The notes: generated by a model from the sequence alone, not told the origin. Shown: positions 34,639-45,032, counted from the stretch's first letter. The stretch: DNA of 64,000 bases from UBA12481 sp012523435 (GCA_028686135.1 JAQUCP010000003.1:110667-174666); one strand, 5' to 3'. Program-made: numbers and translations.

Positions 34639-36684
34639 CTAATTCAAATCGCCCATTTCCTCAGATCTTCCAACGTTTACAGGGTTGTATTGAGGCTGAC
34701 GTATCCCCATATGCCTGATTTTGAGGTCCATTACTGACACTTCATTTTGACCCGGGTAATAGATTTGGCACAGCATCTGACCATTATTGGGTGTATCATT
34801 TAGTCGTCCTCGCAGTCTTAAAAGCTGCCACCCTCCTCCGATATCCTGGAGCGAGTGGCTATCCTCAAAATAGAGGTTTTCTTCTTCTGGATTTTGAGTC
34901 CGTGCAATGAGCCTAACAGGGTTTTCTTGGTCATTTTGGTGAACACGTACAGTAATCTCGAGGTAATCGCCAGATTCGGCATCAGCGATAGGATAGGAAT
35001 CGGTCACCTGTTTACTGTTGTTTAAGGAGATGGTCTTGCTAATCAAAGTCAACTCATTCAGCGTTTGCCATCCTTCAGAATTCTTCAATTGTATGATTAA
35101 ATCCTGATTATAAGGATTTTTGAACACAGTATCCAGAGAAAACCGAGTGCCAAAATCCTTAGCTAGGTCAGTCAGATAATTGGCTAATACTTCGGAATTC
35201 CTTCCTGGAGATGAATAAATATAAATCGGTTTACCAGCATACAGAATTGCCTCTGGATCAGCTGTTACTGTTCGAAATAGTTTAGGATAAGCTTCGGGGC
35301 CTTCCCAGGTTAGGACGTGTGGATACAGCTCGGTAATTGGGTCATACAGTTCATGCCGATGGGCAACCCAACTAATTCCATAAGCCAGGGCGTTTTCAAC
35401 CATTGGGCCAGCCAACCATGTTGGCTCAATAAACCAATAATCATTTTTAGTAATATTCTCATTTATATACCTTTCGGTAAGGCTATAGTGTTCAACCCTG
35501 GTTTTCCGAAGGTGAATAGATTCCTTTTTTTCTATGAAAGGAATTGCACACAGTGCCACTAAGAGAATCCCGAATACGAGATCCGCGAAACGAAAATGAT
35601 ATTGCCTTTTTACAAGATAGTGAAGCAGGAACAACACAAATCCTGCGAGCGCAACCACTGGGCTGAGATAATAGTTTTTAAAATGTTTGGCAACCATAAT
35701 CATCCCAATCAAGACTGCCACCAGAAACAAGGTTAAAACCCAATAGACCTGTTTGAACTCTGGATGCTGATTTCTTTTGCTCACGAGGTAGGCTATCAGA
35801 AAAGCCAGCGAACCGATTGCAATGATTGAAAAGGAAGGATTATAGGTGAATATCAGTTTAATATTGCCAAAAAGCTTATCGAAGTTAACTATTTGATAGG
35901 TACCCTGGCCATAAAGGCCATCGTGGGTAGCTACATTGAAGAAGAAATCCCTGGTTTGATCAAGCTCGCTCCAGATGGGACTAAGAGCCAAGAAAAAGGC
36001 CAGAATAGATGCTATGGAAAACTGAAGTTTGCCCTTCCATTGGGGAATCAGGAAAAAGGGCAAGACCACCAAAGGGATGAAATTGAACTTGCTAGCGACG
36101 CCTATCCCGGTTAGGATTCCGGCATAAACAGCATATTTTGTTGTTGTTAAATCTTTGCCAAGCTTAAACCTTATGGTAAATATGATTAGGACAATCACAT
36201 AGATGATCAGAATTCGATCGGGCATGTACCTTAGAGGGTACTCAATTAACACCGAATTGAGAAGAAAAGAGGATTGAATTATTAGGGTTCCGACCAGGTC
36301 ATGTGTGTACTTGTAGGTAACTTTCCCCAACCAGATCAGTGCAAGCAAAGTTAGGATGGAGACAATAAACGAAGCCCACATCAGGTAGTTGTCGGGCTGC
36401 GATAAAACATCCTCCGTAAAAGGTCGTTGCCCCGAAAACAGGTGAATCAGTCGCAAAAAAATCCCGGTAATAAAATGTATAGGTGTGCCTGGATTATCAA
36501 AATGCCCAATCATATTGAAATCCAGGTTGGCACAGTTTAACCCATTCATAAGATAGATGTACTCGGGATCACAGCGAGTAAGGGAATAAGGCCCTGCGAG
36601 GTGGTTTAAATAGAGAGTCCAAGAAAAAAACAACAGGGGGATCAAGAGTATTAAGTTGTTCTTTTTCAATACTTTAGCCAACAT
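34639..36684 (-). CDS. GT-C type membrane glycosyltransferase (GT39/ArnT-like)
   Basis: A 681-residue integral membrane protein with about ten or more hydrophobic helices from residue 11 to about 390, followed by a mixed region and a C-terminal soluble beta-rich domain (about 540-681). The first extracytoplasmic loop carries TRCDPEYIYLMNGLNC with an acidic residue (Asp39) where GT-C enzymes have the catalytic Asp/Glu, and FDNPGTPIH follows. Such enzymes move a sugar from a polyprenyl phosphate donor to an acceptor on the periplasmic side. The GT2 gene immediately upstream (9 bases apart) is a likely maker of that donor. The acceptor is unknown; lipid A, glycoprotein and glycolipid are options. 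Confidence 0.72.
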   Translation of the reverse strand: MLAKVLKKNNLILLIPLLFFSWTLYLNHLAGPYSLTRCDPEYIYLMNGLNCANLDFNMIGHFDNPGTPIHFITGIFLRLIHLFSGQRPFTEDVLSQPDNYLMWASFIVSILTLLALIWLGKVTYKYTHDLVGTLIIQSSFLLNSVLIEYPLRYMPDRILIIYVIVLIIFTIRFKLGKDLTTTKYAVYAGILTGIGVASKFNFIPLVVLPFFLIPQWKGKLQFSIASILAFFLALSPIWSELDQTRDFFFNVATHDGLYGQGTYQIVNFDKLFGNIKLIFTYNPSFSIIAIGSLAFLIAYLVSKRNQHPEFKQVYWVLTLFLVAVLIGMIMVAKHFKNYYLSPVVALAGFVLFLLHYLVKRQYHFRFADLVFGILLVALCAIPFIEKKESIHLRKTRVEHYSLTERYINENITKNDYWFIEPTWLAGPMVENALAYGISWVAHRHELYDPITELYPHVLTWEGPEAYPKLFRTVTADPEAILYAGKPIYIYSSPGRNSEVLANYLTDLAKDFGTRFSLDTVFKNPYNQDLIIQLKNSEGWQTLNELTLISKTISLNNSKQVTDSYPIADAESGDYLEITVRVHQNDQENPVRLIARTQNPEEENLYFEDSHSLQDIGGGWQLLRLRGRLNDTPNNGQMLCQIYYPGQNEVSVMDLKIRHMGIRQPQYNPVNVGRSEEMGDLN

Positions 36685-36693
36685 CGCAAAAAC

Positions 36694-37434
36694 TTATTTG
36701 AATATTTGATACTTAACGAGCCCAAGTTTCTGAAGGCGATAAGAGAGGGCAGTATTAAGGACTCCAAACCCATAGCGTACACTTCTGGAAAAACTAATGG
36801 AGGAAGCCTCATCCATATATTTGGTTGGACAGGTTATTTCGGCGATTTTGTATCCCTTAAATAGTATTTGGGCAAGCATTTGATTGTCGAACACAAAATC
36901 ATTCGAATTAGCTTTGAAGTTGATATTCCGTAGAACCTCAGCAGAAAAAGCCCGATAACCAGTGTGATACTCAGATAATTTCTGCTTCATTAGGATATTT
37001 TGAAAAACTGTTAACAGTCGATTAGAGATATACCTCCAATAAGGCATTCCCCCGACAATAGCACTCCTGCCAAGAATTCTGGAGCCAAGAACCACTGGGT
37101 AAACATCGTTTGCGATGAGATAGATCATTGAATGGAGCAGCTTCGGCGTATATTGATAATCGGGATGAAGCATAATCACGATATCGGCCTCAAGCTCCAA
37201 TGCTTTCAAATAGCAGGTTTTTTGATTACCACCATAGCCCAAATTGTTAACATGAGTAATGACATGATGAATTCCGAGCTCCTCTGCAACTCTCACGGTG
37301 TCATCCTGGCTGCAGTCGTCGACCAGAATAACCTCGTCAACTACATCTAATGGAATTTCGTTATAGGTCTTTTTCAGTGTCTTTTCCGCATTATAAGCCG
37401 GGAGCACCACTACAACTTTGTTGTCCTTAACCAT
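36694..37434 (-). CDS. Family 2 glycosyltransferase (polyprenyl-phosphate sugar synthase type)
   Basis: A 246-residue protein with the GT-A fold of the DPM1-like group: VVVVLPAYNAEKTLKKTY at the start, the nucleotide-binding VILVDDCSQDDTV near 36-48, and a DxD-equivalent HPDYQY near 93. No membrane helices are clear, unlike longer members. These enzymes transfer a sugar from a nucleotide or GDP donor to a polyprenyl phosphate. The GT-C gene follows by 9 bases, so they probably form a two-step module: sugar loading on the lipid and its use outside. The sugar is not deducible. Confidence 0.82.
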   Translation of the reverse strand: MVKDNKVVVVLPAYNAEKTLKKTYNEIPLDVVDEVILVDDCSQDDTVRVAEELGIHHVITHVNNLGYGGNQKTCYLKALELEADIVIMLHPDYQYTPKLLHSMIYLIANDVYPVVLGSRILGRSAIVGGMPYWRYISNRLLTVFQNILMKQKLSEYHTGYRAFSAEVLRNINFKANSNDFVFDNQMLAQILFKGYKIAEITCPTKYMDEASSISFSRSVRYGFGVLNTALSYRLQKLGLVKYQIFK

Positions 37435-37636
37435 AATTGATTAATGTTTAAGCCACCAAATATAATCAAAGTAACGGGTTGATCCTTCCTCAAAATGGAC
37501 GTTTAGGCGCGAGATTCCCTGTTACACAAACAGCTCCTTGAAATTATCGGATATTCCTTTAGATTTGTCGATGAGCGCGAAACCAAAGAGGTGTAATGAA
37601 TTGCGCTCCCGCTTCGACAATAATAAATCTGACACC

Positions 37637-40600
37637 ATGAAAACCTATCAAACCATCCTATCTGTCGCGGTTCTGATCGGCCTGACATCCATTCTCCCTA
37701 CCCACACTTACTCCCAAGACCACAACAACTTAACAACCATCTGGGAGATCGGAACACAAGATCATAATAGTCAAGAGTTTAGCCTGGCCCCAGACGGATA
37801 CAACCAGTACCAGTCGGATGGACTATTTATTGTTGGTCAATCGGATCCAAAAAAGGATTGGCCCTATGTTCATCCAGGTCCTAACGACCGATGGGCGGGG
37901 AGCCTATCTCACTCGTTTACTATAGTATTCGCTCTGGAACAAGCAGTTCTCCGAGATTCAATTCGACTACAAATCCATTTCACTGACACACACGGGTCAA
38001 CTCCACCAACCCTAGAGATTTCTCTCAATGGATCAGTTGTTGAAAGCAAACTTCCAGCCGGAGGCGGCGATGCATCGATCAAAGGGACCCCTTCGGCCGG
38101 TAAACCCTGGACCCTGGAAGTTCCCTTCCCTTCTGAGTTACTCAGGAAAGGGGTCAATCATCTTAGCCTGACCACTAAATCGGGAAGCTGGTTTCTGTAT
38201 GATGCCCTATGCCTGCTAGGGCCGCAAGGCATCAAAACTGAGCCAGTCAAGGAGGGGATCCTGATTACTAACACCAAATCCATCAATGCTTTATATCAGA
38301 TTAATGGAAGCGATTACCAGGATGTGGTTATATCCCTCCTGAATACAGGCAAACCGTTTCAAAGCCAGATCCTGGTGAATGGTCAAACAGCTCTTGCAAC
38401 ACTTTTGCGCGAGGGGAAACAACAGGTGACTGTTCCCATCCAGGCCGTCACTGAAGAAAAAGCAGTTCAGGTTTCCATCTGCGAGGGAGAGCTGTCGCTG
38501 GCCGACCAAGAGGTTCGTGTCAAACCGGTAAAAAAAATGACTGTTTACATCCTCCCCCATTCTCATACTGATATTGGATATACCGAGATCCAGACTGCCA
38601 TCGAAGATAAGCAGGTGAAGAATTTGGTCACAGGGATGGAGTATGCCCAGCAAACTGCCAGTTATCCTGAGGGTGCCAGATTTGTATGGAATGTTGAGGT
38701 GGGCTGGGCAGCTGACTTGTATCTCGAACGGATGGATGAGCAGGCCCATGCAAGACTGCTAGAGGCGATGAAATCAGGTCAAGTTAGCCTTAATGCAATG
38801 TATTTAAATGAGTTAACGGGACTATGCCGGCCAGAAGAGTTGTTCCGGCTGTTCCGCTTTTCCACCCAGATGGAGCAGTGGTCTGGTCAAAAAATCGATG
38901 CGGCCATGATCAGCGACGTTCCGGGATACACCTGGGGTACCATAACCGCCATGGCTCAGGCCGGAGTCAGGTACTTTTCGGTAGCACCCAACTATTTCGA
39001 TCGGATCGGGGATATTCTGGTTCAGTGGGAAAACAAGCCGTTTTATTGGATCTCTCCATCAGGGCAGGAGAAAGTGTTGGTATGGATTCCTCTGAAAGGC
39101 TATGCCCTATCCCACATGATCAAGGCGCTGACACCCGACTGGGTGAATGATTATGCCAATCAACTGGAATCTATGCAGTATCCGTTCGACATTGCGCATA
39201 TTCGCTGGAGCGGACATGGCGACAATGCCACTCCTGATAGCTCCATCTGTGGGTTTGTCAGGGACTGGAACCGTCGGTACGACTGGCCAAAATTCATCAT
39301 TTCAAGCACCTCCGAGGCCTTTCGAGCCTTTGAGGATCGTTATGGAGACCAACTGCCGGAGGTTCGTGGAGATTGGACACCCTATTGGGAGGATGGTGCC
39401 GGGTCATCAGCTTTGGAGACTGCTATGAACCGGAATAGTGCTGATCAGCTGACACAGGCAGAGATGATCTGGGCTTTGAAAAATCCAACCGGTTATCCGG
39501 TAAGCGAATTTGAAGAGGCCTGGAACAAGGTACTCCTCTATTCTGAACACACTTGGGGAGCCTGGTGTAGCATTACCGATCCGGAAAATCAGATGACAAA
39601 GGAACAGTGGACCATCAAGAAGAGCTATGCCGATGAAGCTTCAAATCGATCTAACAATCTATTAGCAAATGCATTGCAATTAAACTCCAGTCTTGATGAA
39701 GGGAAACAGCCTGTAAGGAAGTCAGCTGCTTCCAAGAAAAGACTGGAATTTGAAGTACTGAACACACTCAATTATTCCAGGAGCGGAATGATCTTTCTAA
39801 ATCCTGAGGAGAGTAGCCTAGGGGATCGCGTGGTGGACCTTAATGGCAAGACTATCCAATCGCAACGGTTATCGACCGGTGAACTGGCTATTCTTTGTCC
39901 GGCGGTTGAGCCCTTTGGACAGTTTCGCTTTTTTCTGACGAAAGGGCGATCCACCAACGAAGGTTTCGTAGAAGTAGGGGGAAATAAAATCAGCAACAAT
40001 CTGATTGAATGCGAGTTAAATCCAAACACCGGAGATATTATCCGGATAACCCAACTGGCCACCGGGGAAAATTTGGTTGACAATTCGGAAGGGCAAGCAG
40101 TCAACCAATATCTCTATTTCGAAGGTAAGGACAATCAAAACGTGAAGACCAGTGGCCAGGCGGAAATTCGGATTATTGAGCCAGGGCCATTGGTAGGGAT
40201 TCTGGAGATTCGCTCTACCGCTCCGGGGTGCCACCAGCTTATCCGCCAAATCAGGCTTGATCATCAGGCTGATTATCTGGTATTGACCAACACGGTTGAT
40301 AAAAAGAGAGCTCCCATGCCCGAGCGGATTGGTGATAGGTCGCTCGCGCAGAATCAAAATAAAGAGAGCGTTAATTTCGCATTTCCATTTCAGGTTCCGG
40401 ATGGGATCATGAGATTGGACCTTCCCCTGGGGATCATGATTCCCTGGATTGATCAGATCCCTAGTGCCTGCAAAAACTGGTTTTCGGTGGGCCGATGGGC
40501 TGATATCTCCAACAACGAGCTGGGGATCAGTTGGATAACCCTGGATGCGCCACTGCTGCAGGTAGGAGAACTATCAGCCAACCTGGTAGGATCGCAGAGC

Positions 40601-41059
40601 AATCCTGATGTATGGCGGAAAGAGGTCAAGCCAACACAGAAGCTCTTTTCCTGGGTCATGAACAATCATTGGGGCACAAATTATCGCCAATATCAGGAAG
40701 GACCGGTTACTTTTCGTTACGCCCTGCGGCCTCACGATGGGTACAAACCCGTTGAAACCACTGAGTTAGCCATCAGTTTGAGCCAGCCGTTGCTGGTTAG
40801 CCAGTCGCCCGGCTCCGAATTGACTGCTCCCTTTCAGCTGGAGGGTGATGCAGTCGTGCTGATTAGCCTCAAACCTGCCGATTCAGGCGAAGGAATTCAT
40901 GTGAGGCTATATAACCCTGGCAAAACAGCAGCACGATTCACCCTTCGACCCAATAAAGGTACTTTATGGCACAGTGATACAGGAGAAAGAAAGCTCCAAC
41001 CAGTATCTCATGATATGATCCTGGGATCAATGCAAGTTGTATCGCTCCTGATTGAGTAG
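37637..41059 (+). CDS. Secreted GH38-like alpha-mannosidase with N-terminal sheet domain
   Basis: 1140 residues from the preferred start at 37637 (MKTYQTILSVAVLIG), which begins a signal peptide cut near TYSQ; the frame is open 33 codons further upstream. Residues about 40-195 form a beta domain like that of rhamnogalacturonan-lyase (PL4-type) or discoidin-like modules (IWEIGTQDH, then RLQIHFTDTHGSTPPTLEI). The GH38 catalytic domain starts near 300 with HSHTDIGYTE, where His308/His310 and Asp312 would bind zinc, and MISDVPGYTW includes Asp427, the likely nucleophile. The C-terminal half is the usual GH38 all-beta region. Zn-dependent cleavage of alpha-mannose glycans in periplasm or outside is expected. 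It stands alone, with no sus genes near. Confidence 0.82.
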   Translation: MKTYQTILSVAVLIGLTSILPTHTYSQDHNNLTTIWEIGTQDHNSQEFSLAPDGYNQYQSDGLFIVGQSDPKKDWPYVHPGPNDRWAGSLSHSFTIVFALEQAVLRDSIRLQIHFTDTHGSTPPTLEISLNGSVVESKLPAGGGDASIKGTPSAGKPWTLEVPFPSELLRKGVNHLSLTTKSGSWFLYDALCLLGPQGIKTEPVKEGILITNTKSINALYQINGSDYQDVVISLLNTGKPFQSQILVNGQTALATLLREGKQQVTVPIQAVTEEKAVQVSICEGELSLADQEVRVKPVKKMTVYILPHSHTDIGYTEIQTAIEDKQVKNLVTGMEYAQQTASYPEGARFVWNVEVGWAADLYLERMDEQAHARLLEAMKSGQVSLNAMYLNELTGLCRPEELFRLFRFSTQMEQWSGQKIDAAMISDVPGYTWGTITAMAQAGVRYFSVAPNYFDRIGDILVQWENKPFYWISPSGQEKVLVWIPLKGYALSHMIKALTPDWVNDYANQLESMQYPFDIAHIRWSGHGDNATPDSSICGFVRDWNRRYDWPKFIISSTSEAFRAFEDRYGDQLPEVRGDWTPYWEDGAGSSALETAMNRNSADQLTQAEMIWALKNPTGYPVSEFEEAWNKVLLYSEHTWGAWCSITDPENQMTKEQWTIKKSYADEASNRSNNLLANALQLNSSLDEGKQPVRKSAASKKRLEFEVLNTLNYSRSGMIFLNPEESSLGDRVVDLNGKTIQSQRLSTGELAILCPAVEPFGQFRFFLTKGRSTNEGFVEVGGNKISNNLIECELNPNTGDIIRITQLATGENLVDNSEGQAVNQYLYFEGKDNQNVKTSGQAEIRIIEPGPLVGILEIRSTAPGCHQLIRQIRLDHQADYLVLTNTVDKKRAPMPERIGDRSLAQNQNKESVNFAFPFQVPDGIMRLDLPLGIMIPWIDQIPSACKNWFSVGRWADISNNELGISWITLDAPLLQVGELSANLVGSQSNPDVWRKEVKPTQKLFSWVMNNHWGTNYRQYQEGPVTFRYALRPHDGYKPVETTELAISLSQPLLVSQSPGSELTAPFQLEGDAVVLISLKPADSGEGIHVRLYNPGKTAARFTLRPNKGTLWHSDTGERKLQPVSHDMILGSMQVVSLLIE

Positions 41060-41068
41060 TGCCTGGTT

Positions 41069-42703
41069 TTACTCAAAGGTTGTCACTTCATTGATCCGCT
41101 CATCCAGCTGATTAAGGTCGGTGGTCTTTTTCTCCTGGTTCCATCCGAGCAGATAGGACAAGTCATTATTGATTATTTTCTTCATTCTCCGAACACTATC
41201 GATATCGAAGCTCAGTCGGCCGGTGCGTCGATCGAAGAAATCGATGGATGTCAGCACAAACTCATTTTCCACACAGTGCTGAAGCTCTGCCCTACAGAGG
41301 GCCTCATCGGGTGATGAGTCCTTAAACTGCTCCATAGAATCCAGGATTGTGCGGCACTGTTTTCCATAATTCGATACCAGGTAACTCGCTGTGTTTCCGT
41401 TCAATTGGCGTGATTCCACCTCTCTGGCAATTCGCGAGGTAAAGTGCGCCACCTCATCTTGGGTCCATAACGGATCCTCCGTGAGAGGAATATGCCGGGT
41501 AATGCAGGGCCCAAGTTCATAGCCCGTCGTCTTCTCGAATCGCTTAACTACCCTATCCACAGCTTTTTGAGCCATTTTCCGGTAGCCAGTCAGTTTTCCT
41601 CCGGCGATGGAGATCAGGCCGTCTTTCGCCTCAAAGATCTCGTCCTTTCTGGAGATTTCCGAAGCGGATTTTCCCTCTTGGTGGATTAGAGGTCGGATCC
41701 CTGCCCAGCTCGATTCCACATCGGAGAGGGCCAGATGGATTCCGGGAAAGGTACTATTGACGGCGTTAAGCAGGTACTCAGCATCGTCTTTGGTGGTTAA
41801 AACTTGATCCAGGGTATCACGATACTCGGTATCGGTTGTTCCGATGTAGGTAGTCCGACCGCGGGGAATGGTAAAGATCATTCGACCCCCGGGAACATCG
41901 AAATAGACTGAGTGTTTCACCGGCAGTTTTTCGCGGGCCACGACCAGGTGGACACCTTTAGTCAGGTGCAACCGTTTTTTTCCGATTGATTTGTTCATGC
42001 TTCGGATTTGGTCGACCCATGGTCCTCCGGCGTTGATGACGAATTTTGATCTGATTTCCATATGTTTTCCACCCATTCGCTCCAGACATTCGGCACCGAT
42101 GATCCGGTTGTTTGAGTGCATAAACCCAATCAGTTCACAGTAATTTAGGCAAACGGCTCCTTTCCGTACTGCGCTTTTAATCAGTTCGATCGTCAGTCGA
42201 GCATCATCGGTCCGGTATTCCGAGTAGAAACCTGATCCCAGCAGCACTTCTTCGTTCAGCAAGGGTTCGATTTGGAGGGTCTCATCCTTGTCTAGCATGT
42301 GTCGACGGTCCTGTTTTCTAACGTTAGCGAGGATGTCGTACACCTCCAATCCAACGGATGAAGCCAGTTTCCCATAGGTTCCACCTTTCACCAGTGGCAT
42401 GAGCATTTTTTCCGGGATCACCAGGTGTGTAGCATTCTGATGAACGATAGCACGTTCTCGTCCAACCTGGCTAACCAGGGCAAACTCCAGCTGTTTCAGG
42501 TATCTCAGGCCTCCGTGGACCAGTTTTGTTGATCGACTGCTGGTTCCGCTGGCGAAGTCATCTTTCTCTATCAGTGCTGTTTTTAAGCCTCTTGTAGCAG
42601 CGTCGAGTGCAATTCCGGCGCCGGTAATTCCTCCACCGATGATGAGTAGATCCCACTCCCTTTCGCCTAATTGATTGATTAAATCCAAACGATTAAAAGA
42701 CAT
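41069..42703 (-). CDS. glpD: Aerobic-type glycerol-3-phosphate dehydrogenase (FAD)
   Basis: A 544-residue flavoprotein oxidising glycerol-3-phosphate to dihydroxyacetone phosphate and passing electrons to quinone at the inner membrane. FAD-binding LLIIGGGITGAGIALDAATRG at 19-39, the GTSSRSTKLVHGGLRYL active-site motif, FVINAGGPWVDQIR near 225 and IGTTDTEYRD near 292. The C-terminal helical domain is present. It is the last gene of glpF-glpK-glpD (21 bases after glpK), so glycerol taken up by GlpF and phosphorylated by GlpK feeds into glycolysis here. Confidence 0.95.
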   Translation of the reverse strand: MSFNRLDLINQLGEREWDLLIIGGGITGAGIALDAATRGLKTALIEKDDFASGTSSRSTKLVHGGLRYLKQLEFALVSQVGRERAIVHQNATHLVIPEKMLMPLVKGGTYGKLASSVGLEVYDILANVRKQDRRHMLDKDETLQIEPLLNEEVLLGSGFYSEYRTDDARLTIELIKSAVRKGAVCLNYCELIGFMHSNNRIIGAECLERMGGKHMEIRSKFVINAGGPWVDQIRSMNKSIGKKRLHLTKGVHLVVAREKLPVKHSVYFDVPGGRMIFTIPRGRTTYIGTTDTEYRDTLDQVLTTKDDAEYLLNAVNSTFPGIHLALSDVESSWAGIRPLIHQEGKSASEISRKDEIFEAKDGLISIAGGKLTGYRKMAQKAVDRVVKRFEKTTGYELGPCITRHIPLTEDPLWTQDEVAHFTSRIAREVESRQLNGNTASYLVSNYGKQCRTILDSMEQFKDSSPDEALCRAELQHCVENEFVLTSIDFFDRRTGRLSFDIDSVRRMKKIINNDLSYLLGWNQEKKTTDLNQLDERINEVTTFE

Positions 42704-42724
42704 AGAGTTTCTTTTATGAAAATA

Positions 42725-44212
42725 TCAGGATTTAGCCCAGCCTCGGGTACGACTGACGGCATCTTTCCATTTCAGGTACAATCGTTGCCTGTTGGCAGCC
42801 GGCATTAGCGGAGTAAAAACCCGTTCAACCTCACGTTCCTCAACCAGGTCGCCATAATTCCACCAGTTGAGATAGATCCCGGCCAGATAGGCTGCGCCCA
42901 TAGCGGTTGTCTCCACCACTTCGGGTCGTTCGACCGGAACATTAAGAATATCGGCCTGGAATTGCATCAAATAATTATTGACCACTGCACCACCGTCAAC
43001 TTTAAGGGTTTTCAAGCGGAGCCCTGAATCCTCGATCATAGCTTCCAGCACATCACGTGTTTGGTACGCCAAGGAGTCGAGAGTGGCCTTAACCAGGTGG
43101 TTTCCGTTCGTGTCACGGGTTAATCCAAAGATTGCTCCCCGGGAGTACATATCCCAGTATGGAGCCCCCAGTCCAACGAAAGCCGGCACCACGAATACCT
43201 CTTCAGCCTCCTTAACACTCATGGCCATTTTTTCAGAATCTGATGCTTTCTCAATGATTTTCAATCCATCGCGAAGCCATTGGACAGCAGCCCCGGCAAC
43301 AAAAACAGAACCTTCAAGAGCATACTGGATCCGATCGTCAATGCTGCAGGCCAGGGTTGTCAGCAAACCATTGTTGGATAGCACCTTTTTGTTTCCGGTA
43401 TTCATCAGCATAAAGCAGCCGGTTCCGTATGTATTTTTCGCCATACCTGGCTCCAGGCAGGCTTGGCCGAAGAGGGCAGCCTGTTGATCTCCTGCCACAC
43501 CGCAAATGGGGATCAAATCTGTTCCGGCGTCGAAAAAACCGAAATCAGAGGAGGATGGTTTAACCCGAGGCAACATTTTTCTTGGGATATTCAGGACATC
43601 CAACATTTCTGAGTCCCACTCAAGCGTGGAGATATTAAAAAGCATGGTACGCGAAGCATTGGTGAGATCAGTATAGTGAGATCTTCCTTTCGTCAACTTC
43701 CAGATCAGCCATGAGTCGATGGTTCCGAATAGCAGATCGCCCTGCTCGGCGCTTCTCCTTGCCCCTTCCACTTCATCGAGGATCCATTTGATTTTGGTGG
43801 CTGAAAAGTAGGAATCTATCACCAGACCAGTGGTTTCGCGCACATACGTTTCGAGATTCTGCGCTTTGAGATTTTCGCATTCTGGAGCTGTACGTTTATC
43901 CTGCCAGACGATGGCGTTGTACACTGCCCGGCCGCTGTTTTTATCCCAGACGATGGTAGTTTCGCGCTGGTTGGTGATGCCGATTGCGGCTATATCACTG
44001 AAATCCAAGTTATTTGATTTTAAAACTTCCTGAATAGTATGCCATTGTGACGACCAGATCTCTTCAGGATCATGTTCCACCCAGCCTGGTTTTGGGTAAA
44101 GCTGAGTAAACTCTTTCTGAGCAATTGATTTGATATGACCTGCCGCATCGACCAGCAGGGAGCGTGAGCTAGTGGTACCTTGGTCAAGGGCGAGAATATA
44201 CTTTTCCTTCAT
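42725..44212 (-). CDS. glpK: Glycerol kinase
   Basis: A 495-residue FGGY-family kinase that traps glycerol as glycerol-3-phosphate using ATP. N-terminal ALDQGTTSSRSLLVD, an NQRETTIVWD motif near 82, WLIWKLTKGRSHYTD, and the FGGY-family segment VVNNYLMQFQADILNVPVERP near 407, followed by TTAMGAAYLAG. Complete length. Middle gene of the glp operon; 16 bases separate it from glpF. Confidence 0.97.
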   Translation of the reverse strand: MKEKYILALDQGTTSSRSLLVDAAGHIKSIAQKEFTQLYPKPGWVEHDPEEIWSSQWHTIQEVLKSNNLDFSDIAAIGITNQRETTIVWDKNSGRAVYNAIVWQDKRTAPECENLKAQNLETYVRETTGLVIDSYFSATKIKWILDEVEGARRSAEQGDLLFGTIDSWLIWKLTKGRSHYTDLTNASRTMLFNISTLEWDSEMLDVLNIPRKMLPRVKPSSSDFGFFDAGTDLIPICGVAGDQQAALFGQACLEPGMAKNTYGTGCFMLMNTGNKKVLSNNGLLTTLACSIDDRIQYALEGSVFVAGAAVQWLRDGLKIIEKASDSEKMAMSVKEAEEVFVVPAFVGLGAPYWDMYSRGAIFGLTRDTNGNHLVKATLDSLAYQTRDVLEAMIEDSGLRLKTLKVDGGAVVNNYLMQFQADILNVPVERPEVVETTAMGAAYLAGIYLNWWNYGDLVEEREVERVFTPLMPAANRQRLYLKWKDAVSRTRGWAKS

Positions 44213-44228
44213 GCGTAGTGATTTATTA

Positions 44229-45032
44229 TCAAGGTTTTTTGTCTTCTTTCAGTTGGTGGATCACAGCCAGGATGGTCACGATGGCGATGATAGCCGAGAC
44301 CAGCCAAAATGGCCATTTTGCTGTTTTCTCGGTCAGCAGAGTGTACACCAGCGCGCCATAGGTTCCACCCAGCAGTGGACCCAGTACGGGGATCCAGGAG
44401 TAGGACCAGTCGGAACCACCTTTCCCAGCCACTGGCAGGAAAAAGTGGGCTAATCGCGGGCCAAGGTCACGGGCAGGATTTATAGCATAGCCGGTTGTAC
44501 CTCCCATGGAGACCCCGATGGCAACGATCAGGAGGCCTACGATGAGCGGATTGAGCCCTTCGGTGAACTGATTAGCTCCGATAAACAACAATCCCTGAAT
44601 CAGAACGAAGGTTCCAATGATTTCACTTAACAGGTTTGCCCAGCGGGATCGGATAGCCGGGGCGGTGCAGAAGACGCCCAATTTAAGAGCCTGATCTTCA
44701 GTCTTTTTCCAGTGAGGAAGGTAATGCAACCACACGAGGGCGCCACCGATCAAACCACCTAGCAGTTGAGCTCCGATATAGAAGGGAACATCTGCCCACG
44801 GGAAGGCACCCTGAGCCGCAAAGGCCAACGTTACGGCGGGATTGATATGGGCACCACTGATACTCCCGACTCCGTAAATAGCGAGGGTGACCCCCAGGCC
44901 CCATCCAACAGCAATAACAATCCAATCGGCTTTGTGTGTTTTGGTTCCCTTGAGGAGAACACCGGCGACCACACCATCTCCAAATAATACCAGGATGGCG
45001 GTGCCAATCATTTCAGCTAAAAATTGTGACAT
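44229..45032 (-). CDS. glpF: Glycerol uptake facilitator (aquaglyceroporin)
   Basis: A 267-residue MIP-family channel with six membrane helices. The two half-helix NPA motifs are present: SGAHINPAVTLAF near residue 62 and GYAINPARDLGPR near 185, the latter with the Asp after NPAR typical of glycerol-conducting members rather than water-only ones. First gene of glpF-glpK-glpD and therefore next to the operon promoter. A strong dyad (45061-45086) lies just upstream. Confidence 0.95.
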   Translation of the reverse strand: MSQFLAEMIGTAILVLFGDGVVAGVLLKGTKTHKADWIVIAVGWGLGVTLAIYGVGSISGAHINPAVTLAFAAQGAFPWADVPFYIGAQLLGGLIGGALVWLHYLPHWKKTEDQALKLGVFCTAPAIRSRWANLLSEIIGTFVLIQGLLFIGANQFTEGLNPLIVGLLIVAIGVSMGGTTGYAINPARDLGPRLAHFFLPVAGKGGSDWSYSWIPVLGPLLGGTYGALVYTLLTEKTAKWPFWLVSAIIAIVTILAVIHQLKEDKKP

